Of a DNA stretch of 64,000 nucleotides, positions 13,301 through 27,015 are shown piece after piece; within the stretch, counting starts at the first letter, position 1; every line of letters begins with the position of its first letter. Position numbers and translations under genes: made by a program. The stretch covers positions 5,876,356 through 5,940,355 of the forward strand of contig NC_090943.1 of NCBI RefSeq assembly GCF_040807025.1. The letters run 5' to 3'. The stretch comes from Struthio camelus (lineage: Eukaryota; Chordata; Aves; Struthioniformes; Struthionidae). The notes beneath the pieces are model-generated. The model saw only the letters and a program-made list of their open reading frames with translations, made no database searches and was not told the origin of the DNA.

Positions 13301-15943
13301 CAGAAATAGATGCATTAGTCAAGAATGCACTACTGGACACAATGCAGAAATAAGCGTATGAATTGTTATGGCCTGTGTGTGCAAGGACTCAAAGATAAAA
13401 TGGTGCTTCCAGCCATAAAATTTCTAAATGCCCCTTACCTTTCTTACAGGACGTTTGCTTTGCTCAGTTGATTAGTGTAGACAAGGTACTTTTACAGTGC
13501 CTTACTACTGAATCTCAAAGTGTAAATGATTAATACAAATAATGATGTTTATTCCATCAGTGTGAACATTGAATAGCGTTAAAACACAGTCAAACTAGAT
13601 GCACCAGAACCGAACACTACAGGCCGCCTTTCATGTATGTCCTTAAACAAGCTAAGCTTATCAAAAAACAGGTCCCAATATGTAAGGGGGCCAAAGCAAG
13701 CTCTTAATTACACAGTTCAGTGTCCATAGCCAATGCAACTATTAGACTCTTTCCAGATAAGCAAATTGTAATGCATGTTGGCATACGTGAAATGAGGAAT
13801 TGGTGGCACGCATTGAAAAAGAAAAGAACAAAAAAAGCTTTACCAGTTCTTCCAGCATTTAATCCTTGGTATTCAGGGCTGTGGCCAGGCTAAGGTAAGA
13901 AGGCATCTGATCTAGGTGCCTAGCACAGACTAATCCAGCTGCAGAAAAATGATCTCCATGGCCCTTGGCTGCTTCTTCTGTGTAGGGAGTGACCTATGGC
14001 GGCAGATCTGCAGCAACAGAGCGAGAAAGAGGTGTCCGCAGTAGCTGGAAGCAGCTTCTAGCACCTAAGCATCTTCTCAAGGCCCTGTTCAGCCTACTGA
14101 AGGGGGAAATCCTCCCTGCATGTGTTTACCACTGATACTGTAGGACGTAAGTCTCTGTACTAACCTACTTCCCCTGGAAGCAGGGGAGGAAAAGAGGGTT
14201 AAAACTCAGCTGCTGCAAGGGTGTGATTCCCACTCTCCATCCCCCTTAGATACCCTTCCGCAGCCACACAGCAGCTGCACAGTCCCACCTCCCGGGTGGA
14301 TCCCAGCACTCTGCTCCTGGTCCCATGTGCATCCCCCTCTTCCTTCCCCTTTGAGGCTTAGCCCCACTTTCTGTGACTATCCCACCCCACTTCCAAAACC
14401 AGCCTACTGGCGGGCTGTCTTCAGCCCCATCCATAAAGGCAGCTCTTAAGATGTTCAGCTCCTCCCCTTTCCCAGGCAGAGAGGGAAAATCTTGGCTGTT
14501 TTGAAACCAGTGGCAAAACTCTCTGAGATTGCAGGGTAAATAGGAGAGGGCTTCAGCAATTCCCCTGTCATCCTGCGTCCCAGCCCTTACTGGTGCAGAC
14601 TACGAGCAAATTCTGGCCCCTTTTGCCAGCACTGCTTTCCCTATAAAAGCAGAGAGAGTTTCCCACAGAATGAGTTTCCCTAATTAGTCTTGGCAAGTGT
14701 TTTAGAGTCAGCCTCTCCAGGAACAAACTGGTTCCTGGTCCCTCCACTGAAACCACAGCAAACAAGGTCTGAAGGACCAAACTCAACATGACAGGGAAAG
14801 CCTTAGAAAAAAACAGGAAGGAAGAAAGAAAAAAACATGGCAGGCACATAATCAAGTGAACCAAAATGATTGTCTACACTACCAACATCTGGCTAACAAA
14901 TCTGCCTCACTGAGGTATGACTCGGAGACACAGAGTAGGTGGCTCAGCGAAACATTTTGGGAGCTGAAATACAGCACCCTAAGATGAGTTGCCAGGGCCA
15001 GGACATGAACTGGAGGTGCTTGTATTTAAAGGTATAACCTATTGCTGCCTGCAGAGCCTGCTTTTGCTAGGGAAAAGCCTGTAGTGCACTTGGTCCAGCA
15101 CTAGAGGGTGACAATGAGTCAAGGTCAGGAAAGCTGTATGGCTGGGCCAGGTCTTGCTCTAGCAGATGGACTATTTGGAAGTGTGGATCCCAGAGAGAAG
15201 TCACTGCAAGTAAGAGCAAAGGAAGGGCCAGGCTGTGCTTCCCTCATCAGCCTTGATAAGGAGACTGGACTGCATGGAGGAGAGAGCAATGGGCACACTG
15301 GGAGGGTCTCCCCAGGCACTAGTGGGAGCAGAAGAAATGAGATGGCATCAGGACTAGGTGATTGAGTTTTGCGGCAGCATATGGCCGTGGGGCCAGAGCC
15401 CAGGAAAGAGGGAAGAGGAAGCCAGTGGAAGGAGTCTTCTGACCCACACTGGATGGATCCTTTCCCAAGAAAGGATCCAACCAACTTCTGCCTGCACACC
15501 CAAAGCAGGAGACGCATGCGCTAACCTCCACGTTACTCTTCTTCAAGCATAGACTGCTTGTATTTAGCTGCTAAACCATATGTTTTTAAATATATAATGC
15601 AATAAGAGCCTGATGTAAGGTATAAGCCCACAGCACGTGGCTTCTTCAGTTCAGGGCTTTGTCTTCTGGACAGCCGTGGATGTGCAAAGCTGGCAGATGT
15701 CAGAGCCCAACCTGCAGACAGTATCACTTGGCGTCAAGCGTAGGACCTCATGCGTATTCAGAGCATACAGCAGATCAGCTCTTCTTAAACAGTGCTTGTA
15801 TTCCCAGAAGGGCTGTGCCTGGTCATGCATCACTTGGTGAAGTTGTAATGATCTTTCCTTTCCTGTAAAGCTCCAATATTTTTTAAATCTTTAATCAAAA
15901 TTGTAAAGCCTAAGAGCAGCTTCTCTAACAATTGATGTTAGGT

Positions 15944-16170
15944 ACCTAGTGGTTAGAAAAGACTAGGAGTCAGGGCTCCTGGGTCCCTTTTTCAAATCTG
16001 CCACTGACTCATTGAGCGACCTTGAAGAAGTCAATTAATTTCTGTGTCATCTTCCAGACAGGTAAAAATGAGGAGATAATTCTTCCCCAGCTCGCGAGGG
16101 GATTGTGAGACTTAATTGTTTGCAGGGCACTTTGCTATCCTCAGATGAAATGTGAAGGATTGTTACTATA
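15944..16170 (+). mobile_element. MIR/CORE-SINE-like copy (amniote MIR type)
   Basis: The order is that of an amniote MIR-like SINE on the + strand. It has a tRNA-derived head (TAGTGGTTAGAAAAGACTAGG, then AGTCAGGGCTCCTGGG and a decayed B box), the segment TGCCACTGACTCATTGAGCGACCTTGAAGAAGTCA, a CATCTTCCAGACAGGTAAAAATGAGGAGATAAT core, and a tail region with GCACTTTGCTATCCTCAGATGAAA. Nearly full length for the family and the clearest of several copies here. Confidence 0.82.
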
Positions 16171-17099
16171 CAATAGACAGAGAAAGGGTGAAGCTCAACA
16201 TGGAAACCCATGAATATTTGAGGAGTGTGAGACTGCAGTGATTAGAGGACGCATCTGACTTTGTGATCTCCTGAACGGAGGCAGAACAGCTCGGCTGTGG
16301 ATCCTATGCCCTATACATACTGTTAGCAGCTTTTCTTAGTTGAGGCACAGGCAACAAGACCAGCAGTGCTCTGCACCTCAAGGGTCTGTCTCTCCCCTTG
16401 TATTCTTGCCCTAATGTTGCCCTGCCCTGGGCTCACCAGCTCTGGCAGCCGATGTCCTCTTTGCAGCCGTGTCACTCAGCTGTCACAGAGCCTGAAGTAA
16501 TTAGAAGGAACCAGCTGTCTCCATCCAGATCCACTTGGATGTGTCTGTTTTGCATCCCTCCAGGCTCCCAGTTTTGGTACGTTTGCTGAACCTCACCGGT
16601 AAAGTGTTTGTATCTCACCAATGGGGATGCACCATCAGCAGACAGCTACTTAACACCCAGCCGGAGCTACAAAGTCCTATCTGGGCTATCAGTTGCTTTG
16701 TACAGCCTATCACAAAATCCTATAGGGCTTCAGCTTTGCTGGAAAATTGTATATATTCACATACAGAACACAGTGATCCTTCAGCTGGGACACTGCTCCA
16801 CTGCCAGTGGAGCCATGTCAGGCCACATCAGCTTACCCTGCGGTGTAAATGTCTCCTGTAGGAAAGGATCTCTGAATTTACAAATATGTAAGTTTATTTT
16901 AGCCTAGAAGAGAAGCTTGTCACTGCCCTGCCTATAGCGCTGATCACTGCACAGGTTTCCGCAGGCAGAAGAGAGGAAGAAGAGCTGTCACCAGGGAACC
17001 CCATCCATATTAACCTACTTACCAGGCGGTTCTCCTATCTGCGGTAGGAGCGTGGCTGTTTGTTTGCTTTAGGCCATTTCCATGTGAGGAGTAACTAGA

Positions 17100-17400
17100 G
17101 CTGAGCAAAATTCAGAATTTCTGCTCCCATGGGAAATTTCAACATTTCAGAGGCCAGTTGGCATCCCAAATCAGGTCAGCTCAACAGAATGAAATTCTGG
17201 TTGAACTGATTTGATACAGCTGGATTCTCCTCAATGAAAAACTAGAATCTGTCAAGAGAAAGGGGTAGAAATGGGGAAAATCAGGCTTTTCCTCACAGGA
17301 AATTTCCCTTTTACCGAAGTTAAGTTTTTCACTGGTTCCAGTCTCAAAGAGCTCTAGAAATAATGCCAGGAATTCCATCATCTATTTATACTCAGTTACA
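17100..17400. repeat. Possible old dispersed repeat (GAAATTTC-rich)
   Basis: Words such as CCCATGGGAAATTTCAACATTTC and GGAAATTTCCC are spaced through this stretch, and 27180-27240 has similar words (TCCATGGAAATATC, TTCAGTTGAAATTTTC). It resembles old reptile/bird dispersed repeats with decayed, self-complementary bodies. Family unknown. Confidence 0.3.
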
Positions 17401-18453
17401 TTGTTTGCGTCTTATTGTACCTGGTATTTGCTGTGACATATGACCAGGCTGCAAATAATACCGGGAACATTTACCTTGGGGAAGTATTGTAAGCGGGAAG
17501 GTTTCCAAGAGCTCTTTGCTAACCTTCTGTCACCAACCTGCAGGGATCGTTCCAGTTCCCTCCCAGCCTGCCAGCAAGAGCCCAAAGCCTTTTTGAAGCA
17601 GTTGAAACAGCGTGGGCGTATTTTTTTGGCTAAACGTTCTTTCTGGTGAAGAAGGCAGAAACATTCTGTGAATTTCTGCCAGTTTTGCCAAATGAATTCG
17701 TTTAGAATTAAAAAAAAAAATTAAGTTGCTAGAGAAAGATTTTCCTATGAAATGTCTTTTTGTTGAGAGATTTGCTTTCATTGTTGGCTTTTCTGTACGA
17801 AAAATGCTTAAAAGCGAACTGAAAGGTTTTCTCTGGGATTGAGTGAAACTTTTTATCAGATCAGGAACAATACAGATGTGTGTAGTTACTCTTCCAAACT
17901 GCCAATAAACCAAAACATCTCTTACACACCTCATTGTAACTGAAAGCATCTTGGGACACCCTCATTAAAATGGAAGCAGTTTGTAATTGGCTTCAATCCA
18001 AACAAATAACTCTTAGATGACTCTTGTTCTTACAAAAGAAGCCATGACAAAATTACTGTAATGAATATCTATCAGAGCTTACTTTGGGAGACAAAACTGC
18101 CAAATGGTGGTTCTGAATCTAATCTCATCAACACTACTGTAATTAGAAGTAAAATCAGATCCGCTGATTGCTGTTTTCTTGTTATAAAACTAATGTCAAT
18201 GAGAGACAGACCAGATCCAGGATAAGATTCATCTGATTGGATGTGAACGTCAACATTTGAGTTCGTGACTCTGCACTCCCTTCACAGTCACAGAAATCTG
18301 GTTAGGACAATTAGTGGAGTCCAGGGAACAATTCACCTCCTCCTAAAATAGGTGTCTAAAGCAGTCTGGCTAAGCCACATCTTGAAAATACTTATGTCTC
18401 TACACTGAATATAAAAACAACTTGGGGTGGCCAGTTGAGATGTAGACACTGAT

Positions 18454-18473
18454 GGGGGGGGGGGGGGGGGGGG
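18454..18473 (+). repeat. G homopolymer (20)
   Basis: Twenty G residues in an otherwise AT-balanced region. G runs this long are rare, very unstable and quadruplex-forming; the true length may differ. Confidence 0.9.
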
Positions 18474-18479
18474 AACACA

Positions 18480-18660
18480 GCTGCCTAAATATAGCCATCT
18501 TATGCCTTTTGAGATGCTCTGGTATTTCTGACTTTGCTTCCAGTTGCTACTTAAGAAGGCCATCGGTCTCCCATAAGTGCTCTCTCCTATCTGCCAGCCC
18601 CATACAGATTTCTTCGATAGCCTGGGGCATCTAAAATGGCACTTGATGTCTGATTCATTC
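18480..18660 (+). repeat. Unidentified diverged repeat, copy 4
   Basis: GGGGCATCTAAAATGGCAC at 18624-18642 matches 12814-12832 with three differences. The upstream GCTGCCTAAATATAGCC resembles the CTAAATTTAGG words near 3390. It directly follows a 20-base G run. Confidence 0.4.
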
Positions 18661-19359
18661 CCTTAAAGTTGCTTGAGATCAATGTCTTTCCCAGAGACCT
18701 CAGGATGGCAAGCTTTGGAAAAGCCCAATTTACAGGTGCTCCTGATGGGACCACATTTCCAAAGACAGATCACGTAACGGCTGCCTGCAGTGTGACAGTC
18801 ATGCCCAGATTTTCAGGAGAGCATGGGCTCTCCAGCATCCTGAGTCAGTCTCTTGTTACCTTACAGAAGACACATGGTGAGAGAAGGAATTGCTATGTAG
18901 GTTGTACAGTGCTTTCTTGGAAGCTCCCTGCATTAACTTTCAGCCTTTTGTCACCTTCCATATAATCACGTCCATGATTTTTATGCTGACAAGTCACACC
19001 TCTCATTTTGGGAGAAAGCACCTTCCAGCCTGTTCTCCCTCTGCGACCGCAGAGCTTGCTTGCATCATGCTAGGAAGCAGGCAATTTACACCAGTCAGAT
19101 TACACAGTCTTCCCAGATAAGAGGAATGTAACATGTCAGCAGTGTCCATGTCTTTATCTCTGTGGGAAAGTCGTAATGGAACATGCAGATCTTTGTAGGG
19201 CTGACGATAGAAAAAAATTATCCTTCCCCCTCAGTTTGCCTGCATGTGAGTGATGAAGAGCGGATAACAATATTTAACCAGCTGCCTCAGCTGTTTATCT
19301 GATATTAGACCAGAGCTAACACTGCTTTAAATCACACATATCCCTTTCTCTGTCATTCA

Positions 19360-19415
19360 TAATCAATAGAGATAACTTATGTTTATATAGCATCTCTCAT
19401 CCGAAGGATCCTACG
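19360..19415 (-). mobile_element. MIR/CORE-SINE-like tail fragment
   Basis: TTTATATAGCATCTCTCATCCGAAGGATCCTACG is the reverse complement of the tail block seen at 16130-16150 (ATCCTCAGATGAAA type). Only the tail survives. Confidence 0.5.
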
Positions 19416-20735
19416 TTTGTTATGAGGCATGATCCAGAAGTAACACTCGTGTCATGCAAGTAGACTGGTCCACAGAGGACATCATGATGGGCTGCATCCA
19501 GGGGAGGCCAATCTGAACTTTCAGCCTACATGGGTTTTTTTTCCCTGGATGTTCTGGTCAGTGGTGGTTTCCCAAATAGTAATGGAAAGACGTACAAGCA
19601 TTCTCTTTAAACAGTTTCTTCACGATCCTATTAAGATTCCCCTATTACAAAACACTTCCCAGAAGATGGCTTGAAAGAGAGAGATATCCCAGGGCAAGAA
19701 GCTCATAAAAGCATGACTTCTGCGAAGGGCCATATGTGCACATGTTTTGGAGACCAAAGGCATATCGTATCTTGGGAAGAGAGAAATTCCATCTCCAGAG
19801 ATGACCGATTAAAGTGAAAATAGCCTGAAGAGCAGTTTGATTTTAAAATCAAGAGATTCAGTGAAAGGACAACTGGAAATCTGAAACTCACTAACCAAAT
19901 CTAGACACCTCAGATGTAGATGTCTACCTCTGAGCTAATTGGCTGGACTCCATTATGGTCGATGAAGATAAATAGGCTCTTTTAGGGCATAACTCAGTAG
20001 GACATGTGTTGCAGATACCTATTTTAGGATGAAATAAATCATTGGACTAGAAAGGGATTCCAGGATGACTACTTAAAAATAAATGTTCACACTGCAGATG
20101 CCTAAAGTTAGGAGCGATGAATCCCATGGGTTTGTACCTTGCAGTAGCACCTGTGATCCAAGCACAGAGCGAAGGATCTAAGCAGGAAATAGCAGAGTCC
20201 TGCTTTCACCTTGACCAGCACTTTTGTGTTCTCACTAATACACCTTTCAGAGCAATGGAGGAGAACCAGTAAATAAGATTGGGCTCTTTGTTGCTTTGGA
20301 TCCATAGGACAAGCCAGCGAAGCAGGCCTGGCCAGAGAGCCCCTCTAAAAATAATCAAGAGTGTGCTTGGTTTAATTACCTCGTCCAGAAGTTGGTTTAG
20401 AAATCAGCAAGTGGAGGACTACTGGTTCAGATATGTACAGAAATAACAGTCTTGATACTGAGACCACTGAAATAATGAGGGTAGGATGGAGATGGGATGA
20501 GAAAAATTAATCTTTAAAACATGACCTGTTTTTTATGTTGCTTTAGAGATTATAATGAGAGTTGTGAAATTACAGGCTGGATGTAAATTTCCTATTTAGC
20601 AAATTAAAAAGATGTTTCTAGGCTTTCCAGAATGACCCAGTCAGCTTCAAAACAGAGCAAACCAAAAATAAACACCACTCAGATTAATCACAATTGTAGT
20701 CAGAAAAACAGATCTGAGAATATGCTCTCTGAGCA

Positions 20736-20785
20736 TCTGATCCAAAATTTATGGGAATCTTTCCATTGACTTCTCTGGGTTTTGG
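20736..20785 (+). repeat. Short ancient amniote repeat (TGATCCAAAA ... CCATTGACTTC)
   Basis: TCTGATCCAAAATTTATGGGAATCTTTCCATTGACTTCTCTGGGTTTTGG has the two arms of a decayed palindromic repeat (TGATCCAAA...CATTGACTTC...GGGTTTTGG) of the same general type as 26963-27015. Confidence 0.5.
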
Positions 20786-22210
20786 AGGCACGTGGCACTT
20801 TTTCCTCTTAATGTGGATGATCTTACACTCATGCCCACAAGAGCTAATAAACACATGGGTCTCTCAGCCTTGTTTGTCTGTCTGCATTCCACAGCTAATG
20901 CACATTCCAGCCTGTGCAAAGGACTTTACCTCACCTCAGACGCACAAGGTCACCTCACCTTTGATCCTCTGCGTTGGTGTAAGACTACCCCAGGAGTGCT
21001 GTGTAATGACTCAGCAGCTCACTGCCTGTTACGGCTCTCTCTTTAACTGGATTTTTTGCTCTGGTTAAGCTGCTCTCAGAATGGCTGACGTTCACATGCC
21101 TGATCTTGAAGATAGTTGAGAACACAACTATTCAGCAGGTGTAAAGCCAGCTAATGCCAGTACACTGCAGCTCGGGCATGCATCAGGCAGGATGATGTGT
21201 CAAATGATTGTTGTTGTTGCCAGGGGAATAACAACGCGGGAGAACAGCATGAGAAAACATCGTGGTAAAGCTGTCACATGTTAGGACGGCACCCACCTTC
21301 ACCCTCTTCACCTCAGCTGGAGAAGGGGACTGTGATTCTGAGACAATGACAACTGTGCTGTGTACCCTACGCATCTGGGAGAAGTTTTCAAACAGACTCA
21401 ATGAGTCTATTTGTACTGCTAACCCCTAGCACTGACTGATGTTCTTGAGCTCACATGTACCAAAAGCTTGTAATAGTCAAGAGCCACAAGTGACACGGAG
21501 AGCCGTATGTGACTAATGGAGACATAAATTGAGGAAAGGGCTGAAGGGGTAGCACACAGACCAGAGATGAGGGACCAGCTTCTCACTGTCCCTTGTGGGA
21601 AGGGGTCTGGCTATTCATTTCAGTCCCAGGATGGACTGCTGAGGTCAGCCTGAGAATCCTTACCACCTCCACACTTTCCTCAAACTGCTGCTCAGATCAT
21701 GCAGCAGCCCCGAGACCAGCAAAGCTCCACTGCCATCCATATAACCTACACCTGGAAAGAAGAAGGGATGCACATGAGCCACGCAACAGCCCTAGGCTGG
21801 GCATCCTATGGGCTTCAGTAAAAAACTTGCCTAGAGTTTCCATCACTCCATATCGCTGGCACTCCTACAGTCACTACCGGTGGTAAAGTCCTGCCAATCA
21901 CTGGCCAATATACTTCCATATCATACAGATCTCTTCAAACATATTTGGAAGGACATGACTCTTAAGACATCACAAGGCACCCAGCACTCTCACTGTGTTA
22001 GTACTCCTTCAACTGCAATCATCATTAATCTCCACTAATTAGTACTGTTGGGAACTCTTGAGAAAGGCATGGACAAACACTAAGAAATTACTTAATGCCA
22101 AAAAGCCTAAAATATCTTGGTTTTACCTAGTTTCTATTGTAGCTTAGTATCCAACTGACAGCACAGGGCACAAAAATAGCATCCTGCAATATTATCGCTC
22201 TGTTATAATG

Positions 22211-22258
22211 GGCTAAATTCAGCCCTGAGGGGCTGCAGAAATTAATGGAGTTTGGCCC
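22211..22258 (+). repeat. Possible ancient amniote palindromic repeat
   Basis: GCTAAATTCAGCCCTGAGG followed by TTAATGGAGTTTGGCCC has the ends expected of a decayed repeat of the class at 20736 and 26963. Weak. Confidence 0.35.
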
Positions 22259-25200
22259 AACATGTGGTTAATGAGGATGGTCTATTTCAAGCCCATAAGG
22301 TACCACACTTCTGCCACTACAGATTGGCTGGGAATAATTCACCTCTTCAGATACACCTTGTATTCACTTCCAACCCTGACTATGCCCCGCTCTAAATAGA
22401 GGCAGCAAAAATAGACATCAAAAACAAAAAAATATTTCTTTGAAACTCCAAATGCCTCTGGCTCCGATTTTGATCTCACATGCACTAGAAGCTCAAGTGA
22501 GTGGAGAGGTTTATTTCCCACTTTGCCAGTATAAATGAATCGGGCCTTTAACACTATCTTTAACATTGCTTTAAAATGAAGAGCGTTTAAGATGGTATCT
22601 AAACACTTTAAAAACATTAGTTCTGACTAAACAAAGCCAACCTTTGCTTCTCCAAATCTCTTCCTATGGATAATATCTTTACATCTTTCAGTTTCTGTAA
22701 CCACCCAGTTTCTAATTTCTTCCTTGTCCATGCAGCTAAAACCACCTCCTAGAACTGGCTTCTCAGGAACTTTGGAATTAAACTCATCCAGCATCAGATT
22801 TCAAGTTCTGCATGTCCCTGTTCTCATGTCTAGAAAGCATTTAAGTGCACATCCACCTATTCAGATAAATATGCAAGTGTTTACTTGTAAGATATCAGGT
22901 GGTGTATAAGGATGCTGTCTTGGAATTTGCACTGTAGGTCCCTCCCCTCGCATCTTAGTCTTAGCCCACTCTTTGAATCATGGGGCCCTTTTTCGAACTT
23001 TGGCCTTTATGTCTTTGCTACTATTTGTTTTGAAATTGAGCACATCCACAGAAGCTCAAAATATACCCTCTGTTCTTGCATCCAAAATCTCCATCACGTC
23101 CCCTACCTCCCATGAAAACCAAAAACTTTCTCCAGAAAAGCAGAATGCCCCAGAAGTACTAAATTGCAATTCAAGGAGTATCAGTTCTTCCAAACAGTTT
23201 TGCTATATTTAATGTGGACGATTTGTATAAAAGATTTCATACATTCCCTCTTCCTCTTACAGCTTATCTCAGCTATTCTTAGGTGGAGAAGTCATTGAGC
23301 AAGGGTATCTCCTGAATGCCTGAAAATAGCCTAATAAGTTTTGGCAACATCTCTACGTGCCAGGGCACATTTTGTGGTCCTCGGGCCAACTAGAATAGTC
23401 TGACTGTGTCCTTACTATTAAAGTTCTTCAGGCTCCAGAAGAAGATGACCTCATCCAAACTGCATATGGGGAATGGTCCCTCGTCTGTGTGAGCTTCCAA
23501 ACTGTAGACAGAGACTGGGACAGTCCGAGGTGGCCTAGGGCAAAAGTGTGCCAGGGATCATTCTTCGATTGAACAAAATAGAAGGCAAACTCCAGTGGCC
23601 CAACACTGTTTGTTTCACTAGTGTAGATGTATCCTTTAAAACTTCCTATCATCACAAAGAACTTGTATCAATATTCTCTGGACTACTTGCTTTTGTACTA
23701 TAGGCTGTTTTCCTTTTCCCAGAAAGAAAGAAAAACATTCACTACTTAAAAAAGCTGTGTGGAAGTGGAGCACATTCACATGGCTTTCCTTTGGGGTAAG
23801 CTTCTGATTTCATACCCATTACTCTTAACCTTACCTCCCCAAACCTGCTGACTTCCAGCAAGACAGCCAAAGGTAGGACTTGGGACTACAAGTACAGACT
23901 CATGTAAACTACAGCTATATAGACTAGGGCTTTTTAAGGTAGTTAAAAAACTAAGCGCCCAATCCTCTTCAAATCCAAAGGGTCTACCTGGCCCACACTG
24001 ATGCAGTATCTCCAAACAGCATCACTCTACCCTCCAGCAGAAATGAAGGGCAGGACACGTAAGGCATTATGTTTGTTTTTTTACCACCTCCAAGCATACT
24101 TCATTAATTACCTGGATCACACGGAAATAAAGAGTTGGTTTGAGATTCTCATCTACTTAGTCGTTTGTTAACTTCTGATGAAACTGAGTTTTGTCTTCTT
24201 ATCTCTCTTTGCCAAACAAATAGGACAAGGCCAGCAACCGAACCTCGTCTTTCACACTACTCACCTGATTCAATCAGTCACATATTGTAGTTGATCATTA
24301 CATATTCTAGATAACTACTTGCCCATTTTTCCATGATGTGAAATGTTTGCTGCACCAAACAGTGTTAATGGGAAGAAGGAGAAAAGGTAAAGCTTCTTTT
24401 CATCCCAAAATCCACTGATACCATATCTTTCTTATTGGTTTCATTAGTGTAAAACTGGCAACAATTCACCAATGTGTCTGGTCCACAATCAACAGGAATA
24501 AAAATTCTCTACAGAAATAAAACTTTTTTTTACCCCCAGTACGCAGCTATCATACCTCATTCCTCATGGCCCATTATAATACAAAAGCTTCCAAGTGAAC
24601 AAACCTCACTATCCTATTTTTTATCACTATGACTTCTGAATCCTCACAATTTGAACCTAGTCTTCCTTCACAAAATCTTTGACTTCACTTACTCGATCAT
24701 ACAATTCAGAACAAAGGTCTAGCCCTTACTAACGTTCATGGATGCTCTACGTTTCTCACGATCTACCTCTCAAACACGGCCACCACCAGCTTTGACTCAC
24801 CTATCTGCTCATATCCATCCAGCTTCTCATTTGAAAGATAATGGGACTTGGGAACGAGCTGATACCTCTAGCCTGCTGTCTTCAAAGCCACTGGAAGAAT
24901 TCCTAATTAGTCTCCAAATCTAAGGGAAAATGTAAACTTTGAAAACTTTGAAAATCAACTTTGGAAACTTCACCATCAGTTCTGAAAATCTCAACTTCAG
25001 ACTGATGCTCTCATAGTGGAAAAAGATCTGTATTCATTTGATTCTAGTGATAAAACTGTGATCTCATCCAATAGCAGGGTAAATCTGGTATCAAAATTCA
25101 TTAGTTCCTACAATGATTTCTCTTTGGTTGAGGGTGTAACTTTGGATTTACACAAACGTAACACATTATGAACTTTCTCCCATCTCCTCCAGTGCTTGGC

Positions 25201-26962
25201 ATTATATGTATTTATAGCATCATGCATATAATAAGTAATCATCCTATAAAAGAGGAAAGCAACTCCAGAAAGTAAGTCATTGCCAATAGCAAAGAACTGG
25301 TTAGTTAAAAGAGTGGTTAACGGTCTGAAGTACTGAATGGTTAACAATACTTCAAGTGGCTGTTGAGAGAATGCTTATATTTACTCAGAAGTCAATTATT
25401 CACTCATAAATTTCTCAGTTTAATTTCCTTCTACTCTATTTCCTCTACTACATATTTATAATCATCTTCTCATAAGTTCTCCTCCTACAGCTACTAATTA
25501 TTCTCTATATTCACCACATACCCTTCTGTGCCATATACATACTGAATATTAATTTCTGTAGAGCAGATTTTTTTAATTAAAGCAATGTTATTTAGAAATA
25601 AATGCAATAATCATCAATTACATCTAACAAATAAGGAGGAGACATTAAATAAGCATGCCAATCAGGATGCTGAGCTGAAATACAAATGATATCAATCAAG
25701 TTTCTGTTGTTTAAAAGGCTTGAGTTAATCAATACAAAGTCCGCAGGTTTTCAGTAAGGGAACTATTCACACACCTTTTATTTCTCTGGAAGATGCCGTT
25801 ATCAGCTCAGTATCCGGGGCAATCAAACAGTTCCTCAGTTACTCTAGAAAAAGGTGAGTAAAGAGCTCATCCATATAATGTGCTTCTGAGAAATCAACAA
25901 TCAATCCTCCTCCGTGTGAACAAGATCAGGTACAGTGCACATAAGCGCTTGAAATACATCACTGAAAGTATGGACTTACATTCTCTGGGGACTCAAAACT
26001 ATTTGTTTCTACAGGTGATAATCGGGCATTCTTCCTTTTTCCATGAGGATCTTCCAAAAAAAAGATATAGAAGCCTTTTAAGGTCTGCAGGGGAGATTTT
26101 CTGTGTCAACACTTCCTCCCCATCCTATTTAATAAACATAGCTGAGAGGGAAGGACATGGTCACCAAGATACTAGAACTAGTTGCAGTAAAGTATTCTGG
26201 TGGGTCTGACATAGTCAGTATTTTGGACCTTGTCTGCAGGGCAAAGGGTTAAGAAACTTGCAACGCTGGGGCTAGATACTGTCCAAGCATTTACTTCATA
26301 CAGTTACAGGCTACATAGGACAGAGCAGTTACACACAATCATTACATACCGTAGTTAACACGTAATAATAAAAAAGCATGCAAATGCATTAATATGCATC
26401 TTGCCAACTGTATTTGAAATATCTACTTGGCCTCTAGGAGGAAGAAGAAATACTAACTTCTACTATAGAGAAATGTCTTGTTCCATAGGTTGGACTGTGT
26501 CCTAGAAACATCCCAAAGATCTTCTTTCCAGAATTGTGGCTAGAGAAACAAAACTCCTATTAAAGTAATTGAGTGGCTCTGGGAGCTTGATACTTCAGTA
26601 TCGCAGGATCTTTGCATTACAATATAATACACTATATGATAACATATAGCAAACACCACTGAAGTTGTTTGGCACTGGCTAAATAAAGACAAGATAGAGG
26701 ATGGATATGAGAGTCCAGAAGCAGGCATAAGGAATGTGTTAGTAGCCAGTAGCCAGTGTTGCCACCTGTGTAGAGTCTAACCCGCCTATGGTGTTTCTGC
26801 AAGTAGAAAATCCTATCTCGGGATCACCAGAGAAGGAAGAAGGATCATAAGGAGAGAAGGATGAATTGCTAAAGGATAGGCCAAGTACGAACGAGAACTT
26901 ATTAAAAAGGGAGGAGGATGGGTAAGCAGGGAAACAGCTTGCTAGGCTGGTTCTCTTAAAAC

Positions 26963-27015
26963 ATAAGGCCAGATCCTCTGTGTAAATTAGCATAGCTCCA
27001 TTGACTCGGGTTGAC
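26963..27015 (+). repeat. Short ancient amniote repeat (GCCAGATCCTC ... CTCCATTGACT)
   Basis: AAGGCCAGATCCTCTGTGTAAATTAGCATAGCTCCATTGACTCGGG resembles a repeat I remember as widespread in turtle, crocodilian and bird DNA, built around a CCATTGACTTCAATGG palindrome. Only the left half is well kept here. Family name not known to me. Confidence 0.5.

Larger units (their letters stand above)
7263..15943. other. Upstream flank, no gene recognised
   Basis: Frames up to about 186 codons occur (for example 10628-11188 +, 7854-8336 -), but they lie in CA-rich or unremarkable DNA, lack splice or domain support and are contradicted by equally long frames on the other strand. Confidence 0.6.

Noticed and set aside
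16232-16290. Possible second SINE head (CAGTGATTAGAGGACGCATCTGACT) just downstream of the clear SINE
   Set aside because: It resembles a tRNA-derived head, but no body or tail follows, and the similarity is too short to list.
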